Below are positions 40,760-50,200 of a DNA stretch of 64,000 nt, piece by piece. Source of the stretch: Bacteroidota bacterium (GTDB taxonomy: Bacteria; Bacteroidota; Bacteroidia; AKYH767-A; OLB10); assembly GCA_016713925.1 (NCBI GenBank), contig JADJOH010000008.1, positions 496,001 through 560,000 on the forward strand. The letters are read 5' to 3'. Within the stretch, counting starts at the first letter, position 1. Every line of letters begins with the position of its first letter. The notes beneath the pieces were generated by a model, which saw nothing but the letters and a program-made list of their open reading frames with translations, was not told the DNA's origin and searched no databases. Made by a program: the position numbers and the translations under genes.

Positions 40760-41155
40760 CCTGACTTCCGCATTGGGACATCCTAAATTAAAATTCGAAG
40801 AGTATTTTGACTATCTTCAGAGTAGTTTTTGCAGAAGACAGAAAAAGAAATAACCTCAGAACGGAGATGGATATTTCTTCCATATAAGCCCTGTAGGGGC
40901 GGTATCTCTGTAACCGACAAACTCCCCTATCCTTTTAACCGCCGGCAGCCGACCTAAGGTCGGCTGCCGGCATAGGTGGGAGAAGATGTGATTCTTATTT
41001 TACAGAGATACCGCCCCTACAGGGCTTCTAAATCTCAAGACTTCTCAGTTATGTTTTATCACCCTTAGGACACCCTAAAACACCCGTTAATTTGCTGCAA
41101 CAGATTGAATTAGTATTACTTTTAAAATCAACTGTTTTTTTCTGCGGAAGTCAGG
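40760..41155. repeat. 396-bp segment bounded by 13-bp inverted repeats (possible non-autonomous element)
   Basis: CCTGACTTCCGCA (40760-40772) and its exact complement (41143-41155) bound a segment that starts 12 bp after the transporter stop and ends exactly where a copy of the transporter's 3' end begins. No transposase is inside. It contains the 140-bp palindromic unit 40887-41026. Its nature as a mobile element is inferred. Confidence 0.45.
40887..41026. repeat. 140-bp nested palindromic intergenic element
   Basis: The outer arms 40887-40913 and 41000-41026 are perfect 27-bp inverted repeats (containing GTAGGGGCGGTATCTCTGTA). The centre 40941-40971 is a second, G/C-rich 31-nt palindrome (15-bp arms, 1-nt centre). 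The layout resembles a REP/MITE-type unit. There is no coding capacity. Confidence 0.85.
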
Positions 41156-41213
41156 ACTAATTGCAGATCGTATGCCGGGATGGGAAGCCTTGTCAAAGTT
41201 CCTCGGCGCTTGA
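41156..41213 (+). pseudogene. Relic of an AI-2E transporter 3' end
   Basis: It reads LIADRMPGWEALSKFLGA then stop, matching LIADRMPGWEALSMFLG of the transporter upstream (bases 40652 onward, offset 504). Its left edge abuts the right inverted repeat at 41155. There is no start or body, so it is a duplicated stump. From 41214 to 41365 nothing else was seen. Confidence 0.75.
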
Positions 41214-41365
41214 CCATGTAAGAAGACGGGGAGTTGTCAGATGGAAAAAATTTATAAGCGATAGTAACACTTTCTTTTTTCGACAGTAGCAATGGAAAAT
41301 GGAGGTGGATTGTTTGCAGAAATGATGGAATGAAAATCAGATCCGGTAAAAATAAGACCGGCTTC

Positions 41366-42121
41366 TTATTGCTCCATATAATTATAATACTTCTCTTTGA
41401 TATACACCGCAAGCTCATATTGTGTGAGCGACTTCATCAAAAATTCGCTTAGTCCGAGGTAATCAATAAAGGCATTGTATTCATTGTACTTCATTTCGAT
41501 TAATCCCGCCCTGCTGTAGTTGGCCAAAATTTCACGCAGCAAATCTCTGCGCCGGTCTTCATTCATGAGTTCGGCCACTCTGCGCTTGCTTCTTTCTTTA
41601 CGGCTGAATTCCTGATACAAGGCAGTAATCGGACTCTGCCAGGCGTCCACTCCGCTGAGACGATAATCTTTTGAACTATAGCCCAGTTTCTTAATATCTT
41701 CTTCAATGCGGCTGAGGTCGCGGGGGATAAAGATGGTGGCTTCTTTCAACGTGATGCTGATCTTTTTTAAAGGGACGATGATGGTATAGAAATCCTTAAG
41801 AACAGAATCACGGAAACAGATCTTATCAGATCGGTAACCCAATGCCGTTATAACCAGCGTGTCGTTTTTTTCAATCGAAATGCTGAAGCTATTGTCGGCG
41901 TTTCCGAAAATTCCCTGCTGCGTGCGGAGGTTAATGACCATTACCTGCTCCAGTAAAAAAGCAGGATGATCTTCATCCATCGCCTTGCCATTGATGGTGA
42001 TGTACTGTTGAGCGAATGTGTTAAAAGAAAATAAGAATACAAAAAGGATCATCCATAAAAATCGCAAAGCAGGGAAGTGAATGACCGCCCTGCTTTGTAT
42101 GAATGATGGAATGTGAATCAT
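41366..42121 (-). CDS. CarboxypepD_reg-like secreted or periplasmic protein
   Basis: The protein has 251 residues from ATG 42121. An N-terminal hydrophobic signal ends NTFAQQ; the ATG at LWMILFV is an alternative start. A carboxypeptidase-regulatory-like beta-sandwich follows (ITINGKAMDEDHPAFLLEQVMVIN ... DTLVITALGYRSD), as often found in Bacteroidota envelope proteins. The C-terminal half is charged and helical with no recognised domain. It starts 11 bp after the stop of the M28 peptidase gene, so the two probably form an operon. Function unknown. Confidence 0.82.
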   Translation of the reverse strand: MIHIPSFIQSRAVIHFPALRFLWMILFVFLFSFNTFAQQYITINGKAMDEDHPAFLLEQVMVINLRTQQGIFGNADNSFSISIEKNDTLVITALGYRSDKICFRDSVLKDFYTIIVPLKKISITLKEATIFIPRDLSRIEEDIKKLGYSSKDYRLSGVDAWQSPITALYQEFSRKERSKRRVAELMNEDRRRDLLREILANYSRAGLIEMKYNEYNAFIDYLGLSEFLMKSLTQYELAVYIKEKYYNYMEQ

Positions 42122-42132
42122 CAAGAATTCAA

Positions 42133-43833
42133 TTAAAATTCCACATCGATTTTCTTTTCTTCCTTTCCTCTGAGGAGCGTAACCGTTGCTTTTTCACCTT
42201 TATTGAACTTTCCCAATGCTTTCATATAACTCATCATGTCGAGGACTTTATGATCGCCAATTTGTTTTACAATATCCCCGGCAAGCAATCCGGCTTTGGC
42301 AGCAGGCTTTCCATCGCTGACCCCATCGATGCGCATTCCCTCTCCTTCAAAAGCATAATCAGGAACAACACCGAGGGTGACTTTAAATCGGGGGGCATCT
42401 TCGTTCTGCTCTTCTTTTGTTTTTATAAATGATATTTTTCCTTTATCATCCAATTTATCAATCAGGGTAATCATGTAATTTAAAATATCCAGCTCGCCTT
42501 TATAATTGATCAAGGCTTCGTCATCGGAAGGTTTATGATAATCATTGTGGGTGCCGCTAAAGAAATGCAATACCGGAATGTTCTTCAGGTAAAAGGATGT
42601 ATGGTCAGAGGGGCCAACACCCGATTCGGTGGTTTTGATTTTCATGCCGGACGGTTTGATAAAATCCATGGTGATTTTCCAGGCATCAGAAGTGCCCACA
42701 CCACTTACTATCAAGGTCGGCTCTTCCGGTTTCAAACGTCCGATCATATCCATGTTCAACATGTAGTTGACTTTTTCAAGATCAATGGTAGATTTTTTGG
42801 TGAAATGTCCGGAGCCTAATAAGCCCTTTTCCTCTCCCGAAAACGCCATGAAAAGGTAATTGTTGTTCTTCGGACCCTTTTCCTTGATATAGCGCGCTAA
42901 CTCAATCACACCTGCCACACCGCTGGCATTATCGTCAGCGCCATTGTGCACTGCCGGTTCTCCACGATAAAGGGATTCGTCTCCGCCATGTCCCAGGTGA
43001 TCGTAATGTGCGCCGATAACAATTGTTGTTGCTGCTTTGTTGTCGAGATACCCCATCACATTATTACCGGTGGCTTCTTCTTTGATGATTTCCGCTACCA
43101 TATCCATTTGAACAGGTGCGGTGCCATTTAGAATCGCTGATTTTGCCCTGACCATATAAAGCACAGGAATAGCGCATGGAGTAATTCTCATCTTGGCATT
43201 GAGTGTGGGCTCCTTCATTTCTTTATCGGAAGTGTAAAACAATACACCTGCAGCACCATACTTAATCGCGGTATCAATCCTTGATCTCAGATCAGCAAAC
43301 TCAGCAAACTTTGAATGAGGTCCGTCTTTATCAGGAGTAGCGGCATCAATAATAAAAATTTTGCCTTTGAGATCGATCCCTCTCAGGAAATCACTGGTAT
43401 AATCATTATGACCTAACTTAGGAGCATTAATACCATACCCCACTTTAATCCCCTGACCTTTCGCAGCAGCATTCGCAGAATAAGGTAGAGGGTAAAATGC
43501 ATGACCGGCACTTAGAGGAGTAGTTCCAACAATCAGTTTTGATTTCGGACCCACCTGGAGACTTTTCGTGAAGTTGAAAGGTTGCAGGAAGCCATTTTCT
43601 CCCTTCGGACTTAAGCCAATTGCTTTAAATTCCTTAATAATATAATTGCGCGCCAACTCTTCTCCCTTAGTACCCGGCTCACGGCCGCCGAATTCATCAG
43701 AGGCTAAGGTGGAGATATGTTGTTTAATAAGAGGGTGCACCCTGGCAGAGTCCAGTTGAGCAAAACCGTTCAACGAGAAGAGGAGGGCTATTACCGATAG
43801 CGGTAAGCGCATCTGTAAGTTGTAATTCATCAT
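42133..43833 (-). CDS. M28 family zinc aminopeptidase with PA and PDZ domains
   Basis: The protein has 566 residues from ATG 43833 (43830 is equally possible); a TTG further upstream overlaps the promoter box. The signal peptide ends NGFAQ. A PA-type insert (GAAGVLFYTSDKE) lies in the M28 fold. The zinc and catalytic residues are visible in GAHYDHLG, HNGADDNASG, FSGEEKGLLGS, NMDMIGR and FFSGTHNDYHKPSDD. A PDZ domain (about the last 95 residues, GLLAGDIVKQIGDHKV) ends the protein. It probably trims N-terminal residues from peptides in the periplasm or at the surface. It is first in an operon with the CarboxypepD_reg gene. A -7 box TATTTTTG lies at 43859-43852. Confidence 0.93.
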   Translation of the reverse strand: MMNYNLQMRLPLSVIALLFSLNGFAQLDSARVHPLIKQHISTLASDEFGGREPGTKGEELARNYIIKEFKAIGLSPKGENGFLQPFNFTKSLQVGPKSKLIVGTTPLSAGHAFYPLPYSANAAAKGQGIKVGYGINAPKLGHNDYTSDFLRGIDLKGKIFIIDAATPDKDGPHSKFAEFADLRSRIDTAIKYGAAGVLFYTSDKEMKEPTLNAKMRITPCAIPVLYMVRAKSAILNGTAPVQMDMVAEIIKEEATGNNVMGYLDNKAATTIVIGAHYDHLGHGGDESLYRGEPAVHNGADDNASGVAGVIELARYIKEKGPKNNNYLFMAFSGEEKGLLGSGHFTKKSTIDLEKVNYMLNMDMIGRLKPEEPTLIVSGVGTSDAWKITMDFIKPSGMKIKTTESGVGPSDHTSFYLKNIPVLHFFSGTHNDYHKPSDDEALINYKGELDILNYMITLIDKLDDKGKISFIKTKEEQNEDAPRFKVTLGVVPDYAFEGEGMRIDGVSDGKPAAKAGLLAGDIVKQIGDHKVLDMMSYMKALGKFNKGEKATVTLLRGKEEKKIDVEF

Positions 43834-43851
43834 AAGTTTTAATTGCAAGTG

Positions 43852-43859
43852 CAAAAATA
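43852..43859 (-). promoter_or_regulatory. -7 box of the M28 peptidase operon
   Basis: On the minus strand TATTTTTG matches TAnnTTTG, 18 nt before ATG 43833. It overlaps an in-frame TTG, which argues against that upstream start. Confidence 0.5.
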
Positions 43860-43929
43860 GTGTAAAAGAAGCCCGTTTCGGGAATTTTGTGTCCGATACG
43901 AGTCATATTTAACCAAAGGATTTAGGTAT

Positions 43930-43969
43930 ACCATGAAGCGTTTCGCTTTTCTCGATTCTGCTTCATGGT
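43930..43969. terminator. Hairpin downstream of lysS
   Basis: ACCATGAAGC (43930-43939) pairs exactly with GCTTCATGGT (43960-43969). It lies 75 bp past the lysS stop. There is no T-run, so it may be a 3' stabilising hairpin and not a full terminator. Confidence 0.4.
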
Positions 43970-44044
43970 TATATCATTGCGGAAAATTTCCAGGGTATAA
44001 AGGAGTTGTTTAAACTATGATCAACGTGACAAAGAGCCAGTCAA

Positions 44045-45766
44045 TCAACCTGCTACCCACGTCCGTACCTCATCGATACTTGGCATGCTGGCTTCGAGTT
44101 TGAGTTTCTTCCGCATTCCTCCCAGGTCATTGAAGAGCTTATTGGCATTGACCGCCTTGAGCTGATCCCGGGTTTGTATGCCCATTTTGCGAAGTACATC
44201 GTCCCAGGGAGCAGGAATGCCCTCCAGGTGAGCCGTCTCATGCTCGAAAGAGGAGATCGCTGCTTCCGGACGCATCTGCGGGAAGAACAACACATCCTGT
44301 ATGGAAGCCGAATTGGTCATGATCATGCTGAGACGGTCGATGCCGATACCGAGACCGGCCGTGGGTGGCATACCGTATTCGATGGCTCGTAAAAAGTCTT
44401 CATCCAGTTGCATCGCTTCTTCATCACCGCGTTTCCCCAATTCTAACTGCTCTTCAAAGCGCGCCCGCTGGTCAATAGGATCATTCAGCTCCGAGAAGGC
44501 GTTGCAGATTTCCTTGCCGTTGCAGATGGCTTCGAAGCGTTCCACGAGACCTTCCTTGCTGCGGTGTTTCTTCGCCAGCGGACTCATCTCTACCGGATAG
44601 TCGGTGATAAAAGTAGGTTGTATCAGTTTATGCTCACAGTGCGTACCAAAAATTTCATCGATCAGTTTACCGCGTCCCATGGTATCATCTACCTCCACAC
44701 CGAGTTTCACAGCCGCAGCCCGCATTTCCGCTTCAGTCATTTCTGTAATATCTACTCCGGTAAAATGTTGAATAGCCTCATACATAGTGTACCGTTTCCA
44801 CGGACGTTTGAAGTTAATAACGTTATCGCCTACCCGAACTTCGGTGGTGCCGTGAAGATCCATCGCCACTTTCTCTACCATCTCCTCCACGAGTTCCATC
44901 ATCCAGTAATAATCTTTGTAGGCCACATATAATTCCACCTGTGTAAATTCAGGATTATGAAACCTCGACATCCCTTCGTTGCGGAAGTCTTTGGCAAATT
45001 CAAAAACACCTTCATAGCCGCCTACGATTAATCGCTTCAGATAAAGTTCGTTCGCGATACGCAGGTACAAGGTCATGTCCAGGGTATTGTGGTGCGTCTT
45101 GAATGGACGGGCCGCTGCTCCACCATACAAGGGCTGCAAGATGGGCGTCTCCACTTCCAGATAACCGTTGCCGCCCAGATAGTGTCGTATGCTGTTCACC
45201 AGTTTGGTGCGCTGAACAAATGTTTCACGGACGTGCGGATTCACAATCAGATCTACATAACGCTGACGATAGCGCTGCTCGGCATCACTGAACGCGTCAA
45301 ACACCTCTCCGTCTTTTTCCTTCACCACTGGCAAGGGACGCAATGATTTTGTCAGCAAGGAGAATTCAACCACATGCACAGAAATCTCTCCGGTTTGCGT
45401 TTTGAAGACATAGCCTTTCACCCCGATAATATCACCGGTATCAATCAGTTTTTTAAATACAGTATTGTAAAGCGCCTTGTCTTCTCCGGGACAAACATCA
45501 TCTCTTCGGATATACACCTGAATCCGTCCACCGGCATCCTGCAACTCCGCAAATGAGGCATTGCCCATAATACGACGGCTCATGATACGTCCTGCAATCA
45601 CCACTTCCTTAAAAGCGTCAGGATTCTTCTCAAAGCCCTCGTGAATAGCGATGGAATTGGTATTGATCGGGTATAATTCAGCCGGATAAGGGTTGATACC
45701 CAGTTTATAGAGCTCCTCAAGGCTCTGGCGGCGAAGGACTTCCTGTTCGGAGAAATTGTGACTCAT
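44045..45766 (-). CDS. lysS: Lysyl-tRNA synthetase, class II
   Basis: The protein has 573 residues: an N-terminal OB-fold anticodon-binding domain (VVIAGRIMSRRIMGNASFAEL) and a class II catalytic core with motif 2 (FRNEGMSRFHNPEFTQ) and motif 3 (GLGIGIDRLSMIM). It charges tRNA-Lys in the cytoplasm. After motif 3 a tail of about 70 residues (FEHETAHLEGI ... DEVRTWVAG) exceeds the usual bacterial LysS length of around 500; such a tail is familiar in Bacteroidota. It is transcribed alone. A TATTTTTG box ends 5 nt before the ATG. Confidence 0.96.
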   Translation of the reverse strand: MSHNFSEQEVLRRQSLEELYKLGINPYPAELYPINTNSIAIHEGFEKNPDAFKEVVIAGRIMSRRIMGNASFAELQDAGGRIQVYIRRDDVCPGEDKALYNTVFKKLIDTGDIIGVKGYVFKTQTGEISVHVVEFSLLTKSLRPLPVVKEKDGEVFDAFSDAEQRYRQRYVDLIVNPHVRETFVQRTKLVNSIRHYLGGNGYLEVETPILQPLYGGAAARPFKTHHNTLDMTLYLRIANELYLKRLIVGGYEGVFEFAKDFRNEGMSRFHNPEFTQVELYVAYKDYYWMMELVEEMVEKVAMDLHGTTEVRVGDNVINFKRPWKRYTMYEAIQHFTGVDITEMTEAEMRAAAVKLGVEVDDTMGRGKLIDEIFGTHCEHKLIQPTFITDYPVEMSPLAKKHRSKEGLVERFEAICNGKEICNAFSELNDPIDQRARFEEQLELGKRGDEEAMQLDEDFLRAIEYGMPPTAGLGIGIDRLSMIMTNSASIQDVLFFPQMRPEAAISSFEHETAHLEGIPAPWDDVLRKMGIQTRDQLKAVNANKLFNDLGGMRKKLKLEASMPSIDEVRTWVAG

Positions 45767-45771
45767 GGGAG

Positions 45772-45779
45772 CAAAAATA
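45772..45779 (-). promoter_or_regulatory. -7 box directly before lysS
   Basis: TATTTTTG on the minus strand ends 5 nt before the lysS ATG, so a very short or absent leader is expected. The nearest TTG upstream is only 15 bp away, a poor spacing. Confidence 0.4.
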
Positions 45780-45867
45780 AATAAAAGACGGTAGCAACGG
45801 AAATCCTGGGTGAGAAGAAATTGGTCTTTAACAATTGGTTATACTAAAATCTAAAGGGGGACAACGA

Positions 45868-45947
45868 AATACGAAATTTTGCGAAAATACGAAATACGAA
45901 ATATGAGGTAGCTTGCTTTCCATCGCGAGCAACGCCTCGCGACGAAA
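45868..45947. repeat. Dispersed CGAA-word tract and CATCGCGAGCAACGCCTCG element
   Basis: TACGAAAT-type words (45868-45902) are followed by a 41-bp element (45907-45947) that recurs, inverted and with a few changes, at 54760-54800. It is noncoding and lies between lysS and the PAP2-like gene. Confidence 0.75.
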
Positions 45948-45972
45948 GGGCGAATCCGCGAAGGCACGAAAG

Positions 45973-46060
45973 TACGAATATGCGACTGTACGAATATGCG
46001 ACTGTACGACTGTGCGACTGTACGAATGTACGAGTAGGCGAATGCGCGAATGTTCGAAAT
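45973..46060. repeat. 8-bp tandem repeat, 11 units
   Basis: Eleven consecutive 8-bp units follow the pattern NNCGANNN (for example TACGAATA, TGCGACTG, TACGAATG, GGCGAATG). Both flanks are related CGAA-rich sequence. The minus-strand open frames across it are artefacts of the repeat. Confidence 0.9.
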
Positions 46061-46240
46061 AGAGAAGTGGGAGCAGGTCTTTTTTCCTTTGGGAATACCA
46101 CGTTGAGACGAAAGTACGTAATGTGGGAGCGGTTGTTTAAATGCCAAAGGGTGTATGCATGAAAAGCGAAAGTGTGATCGTGCGAAATATTGTAGAAAAC
46201 AAGTTGATTTATTTATTGTATTTGGTAGAGGAAGTTTTAA

Positions 46241-46870
46241 TCATGCACCAATCAAATAATTCGTAATAAAAAACACAAACCCAAACTCCACTGCGAAACC
46301 GGTGATGAATCCTGCGTAGACCTGAGTGCTGGTATGTGTACTGCTATGAAGGCGGGCGAAGGCAACAACACCCGCGATGGCTGCAATGAGCATGAGGACA
46401 TTAAGGGACTCCAGATGAAAGTATCTCCCGAAACCATAAAACAATCCCATCATCCCGCCAATGCCAATCATGTGAATGCTGATTTTCCAGCGAAGGTTGA
46501 TGAGGAAGGATGTGAGTATAGCCAAACTCGCGCCCATGATCGTCAATGCAAACATGCGGGGTATCGGCAGACTGAATAAAAGATAAATGCCGGCGATGTA
46601 GCAACTCAATGTAAGAAGATAGGGCAAGTGTCGTTCCTTTCGTTCTTCCATTTCCATGTTCGTAATCCATCCCTTTTGCCACATGATCCAGGTTATTGCA
46701 GCCGGTAACAAATACGTACTGATGAATACTACGATGTAGAGGAATTGCTGTAACTTGGGATGAACGGCATAACTTAAATAACTACCGCTGTGCAACAAGA
46801 GCCACGTTGCGTAGAGAGGCATAAATAGGGGATGAAACAGTATCGAGATAAAATGTGTCGCTTTGTTCAT
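46241..46870 (-). CDS. PAP2-like integral membrane protein
   Basis: The protein has 209 residues with about six membrane helices. ISIHMIGIGG and ARLHSSTHTSTQVYAGF resemble the His-containing C-terminal motifs of PAP2-superfamily phosphatases, but the full N-terminal KxxxxxxRP motif is not seen. A lipid-phosphate phosphatase role is therefore possible but unproven. It stands alone between repeat-rich spacers. The start ATG at 46870 is clear. Confidence 0.72.
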   Translation of the reverse strand: MNKATHFISILFHPLFMPLYATWLLLHSGSYLSYAVHPKLQQFLYIVVFISTYLLPAAITWIMWQKGWITNMEMEERKERHLPYLLTLSCYIAGIYLLFSLPIPRMFALTIMGASLAILTSFLINLRWKISIHMIGIGGMMGLFYGFGRYFHLESLNVLMLIAAIAGVVAFARLHSSTHTSTQVYAGFITGFAVEFGFVFFITNYLIGA

Positions 46871-47218
46871 GATTTTTGATGGGAATAATTATTTAGCTAC
46901 GGATAGCACTTTTTGATATGAAGATTTGATCGCGAAGCTTCGCGATGGGTTGATTTGAAGATGTTATGATGAATGGGTTTTTGATGTGGTGATGTGATGA
47001 ATGGATTTATACGTTGATTGGAATGGCCGGCTGGAGTTTAGGATTTTTTTATTGTGGTTTGACTGGGAAGTGCCATTGATAGATGTTTTTTTGAATTTAA
47101 AAGTATCTCTGAGAGTTAAATTACCCGCTACTTTCCAATGATTTATCTATTAGTGTGTGTTGAGGTTGTGGGCGTGAGATCACCACAGCAAGCCGCGGGG
47201 AGGTTCAATTATTTTTTA
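46871..47218. other. Gene-free spacer with an 18-bp palindrome
   Basis: ATCGCGAAGCTTCGCGAT (46930-46947) is a perfect palindrome and shares the CGCGA word with the dispersed elements at 45907 and 54760. TTGATTTGAAGATG words nearby recall the repeats at 52847. No gene was seen. Confidence 0.6.
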
Positions 47219-50200
47219 CTATTTGGCTTTAATCATTTTCTTTGAGTCAATTATCTTTCCGTCAACAACTAATGTGTATGTGTATACACCTGAGGAAAGC
47301 TTGCTGCCAAATACTTGCACTTCTCCGTAACCTTGTTGATCAATCTTAAATGTATTAATTTGACTACCAGAATTATCAAAAAATAGAATATTTGCATCTT
47401 TGAAATCGGTTGGAATTGACCAACGAACCATGCTGTTTTCGCCAAAAGGGTTGGGGTCGTTCTGTTCAAGTTGAATAGATTTTAAATTTTCGAGTTCAAT
47501 ACTCCCCTTGATTGAATTAATGGAACCAGTTTGACTTGGATTGGTAATAAGTAAATTACAACAAGAAGCAACAAGTTGTTCTAAGATCGCCAATCTGTTT
47601 TTTAATGTATCAAGAGTGTCTTTAAGGTTCTTGTTTTGGTTCCACAGGATAGGAATAAATTCATTATAATTCAGAGCCTTATAAGATAACTCTGGTGTGA
47701 TAAGGTTCCCGGAAGTATCATATTCTGCCTGATGAACAAATTGTTTTACCATGTTGGGAAATACGGCAGCAACTTGTTGAGCAATGAATCCATAATGTTC
47801 TCCATAAGCCATATTTAAATACGGGTAATTAGTATTATCATAAGTAAAAGAATAAGCTGTTATAGTGTTTATTAAACTGTCCATAGTAGGTAGTGGAATA
47901 ATGCTGTCCTTCAGAATAGAATCAGACACAGCATATTCGATTCCTGTGTAAGCTAAATCACCTTGGAAATATCCTGCTGCATTAGCGCATGAAGTGGTAT
48001 TACAAGAAGTGCCTACTTGTGGAGTAGTACCTCTGACAGCATAATTAACTAAACCTAGAGAAGCAGTAAAATCACCCCCGACATTTGTTGAGTTGGCATG
48101 AGTAAAATCTGCATTTCCTCTAACTGCAATGTTACCTGAATTGTTTCCCTCTGCTTCAAAAAGCCCACCTATATTTTCAGACGCAGCTAATGTCCGTACA
48201 GCAGTGCTGCTTCCATGAACACCTATTTGTGGATGCCATGAAGACGTACAAGCCCCGTTGTTATTGCCCCAAATTGCACTTGCCATTTGGCAGTTTTGGG
48301 AGCCGTCATCTTCTACATATAATTTTGCTCTGAACCATAAAGAGACATTTGAACCTGTAGTTGAAAACGTGTTTTTTATGACCGTGTTTCCATTGACGGG
48401 GTTGGTTGCGAAATATTCCTGATTTGAATTCAATCCTCCTATACCTGAAATAACTAAGGGCGAGTTATCACCTGAGGGCATGCTTACTGTATTTATAAAT
48501 GCATGATTAGGAGAATTGGCATCTGTGTGACTTGTCATGAACATCCTGAACCTGTCTGTAAATGTAGGATGATCATTGTAAATCACAAACGCCTGATTTG
48601 CGTCTGACATTACACCTAAGGAATAGTTGTTTGTATTATAAGTGGGTAGGGAAGCAGAAGGTATATTGGTAGTTTTTGTAAACAACGCCCTTCCTGCATT
48701 TTGAAAAGTATAAAATAATGGTTGGGCAGGATTTGCTACATTGGTGTTAATACCAAATCGAGAGCCATCATCAAAGGCAATTGTCGAGCAAATCTGGTTA
48801 GGACTGTAAGAACTCCATTTAGAAACAAAATTTACATCTGCATTCGACAATGTGTTGCATGCGGTTATATCGCCAGTTCCGTTTCCAATATCATCGCGCC
48901 AGAAAACTTCTCCGTTTCCATTTGAAACTAAAAATTTATTTATGGTGGCTGAACCATTTGCATTAAAAGGGGCAGTAGGTAGTGTCCGAATTCGTAAATT
49001 GCCGTTCACATCTAATGTACGCGTCAATACACCTGTACCATTATTGATTCCTACCATTGCCGCATTGCTATTGTTTGAATTATTAATGTGCATGTCGCCA
49101 TTGTTCATGGTTTGAAAATCTGTCCAGATACCCAACGCCGGATTAGTATTGGGTGTAAATGTTAATCGTAGCTGTGGATTATTTTGCGCTTGATCAAGCA
49201 GTTCTAATCTTCGTGCCGGTTCAACTCCAATGATATTAAAATTTCCAATTCCTGCATTTGCAACTACACCAGCATTTTGCGGTGTAACTATCAGATTACC
49301 CAATCCGGTGGTTTGGAAATCTGTATTAATCCCAAGAGCTACATTTGCGTTTGGGATAAAAGTAAGTCTTAGCTGCGGAGCGGGACCAAATTGAAGTGCT
49401 AAAGGGAAATTACTATTCTGTACATTCTCATCATAAATTTCTAATCTGCGCGAAGGGGGTAGAGCAGAGCCATTAACTGCATCAAAATTGCCAATTCCCA
49501 CTCTTGCAAGAGGAGTAAACCGCATTACTTCAAGTCCTTCTACTGTACCGGCATCTCCATTAGCAGCAGCTTGAGGAGTCGTAAGTATAACTCTTAAATT
49601 GTCTGCTCCTTCCTGTCCTTGTATGTTGTCTCCCCAGTTAATTACAGCATCCATATTAGGAGTCCATGGAAAATTAGCGCTATTAGTTGCTTCTTTCATG
49701 CCTGTATATAATTGGTCACTACGGGCACACGTATAACTTCCGACATCCATCCATAAGCGATGTCCGCCTGCATTTGGAACCCAATGATGTCCTAGATGCA
49801 GCAGTGAGACGGGAGGATTAGCAGAATAAGGGGCATTGTAAAGATCATTTTCAATAATTTTCATACGTGTAACTTCGTTTGCGAGATATACTTGGTTTTG
49901 TAGTTGAATTCGTCTTAGTTGCGTACCATTATTATCATTTGATGCAAAATTGAATTGCCCGTTGTTTTGCCAGTTTCTAAACCAAACATCAGAACGATTA
50001 GCCCCTACTATAAATTCAATTCCCATTCTGAATCCGCTGAAATTGTTTCCGCTGCCCGTGTTTCCGTTTGTAAATTGATGGAATACATTTGCATTACTGT
50101 TATCATGTTGATGCAATAAACTGCGAGGTGTAAAGGTGGTGTAATCACCAATTCCTATAAAACCGTTTGCGCCAAGAATTGTGGCACGTGCAGTAGTGTT

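Noticed and set aside
41128..41418. 96-codon minus-strand ORF
   Set aside because: It spans the transporter relic on the opposite strand and overlaps the end of the CarboxypepD_reg gene; no signal or homology was seen.
45844..46147. Minus-strand ORFs of 85 and 98 codons
   Set aside because: They cover the CGAA-word tract and the 8-bp array and consist of repeat-derived residues.
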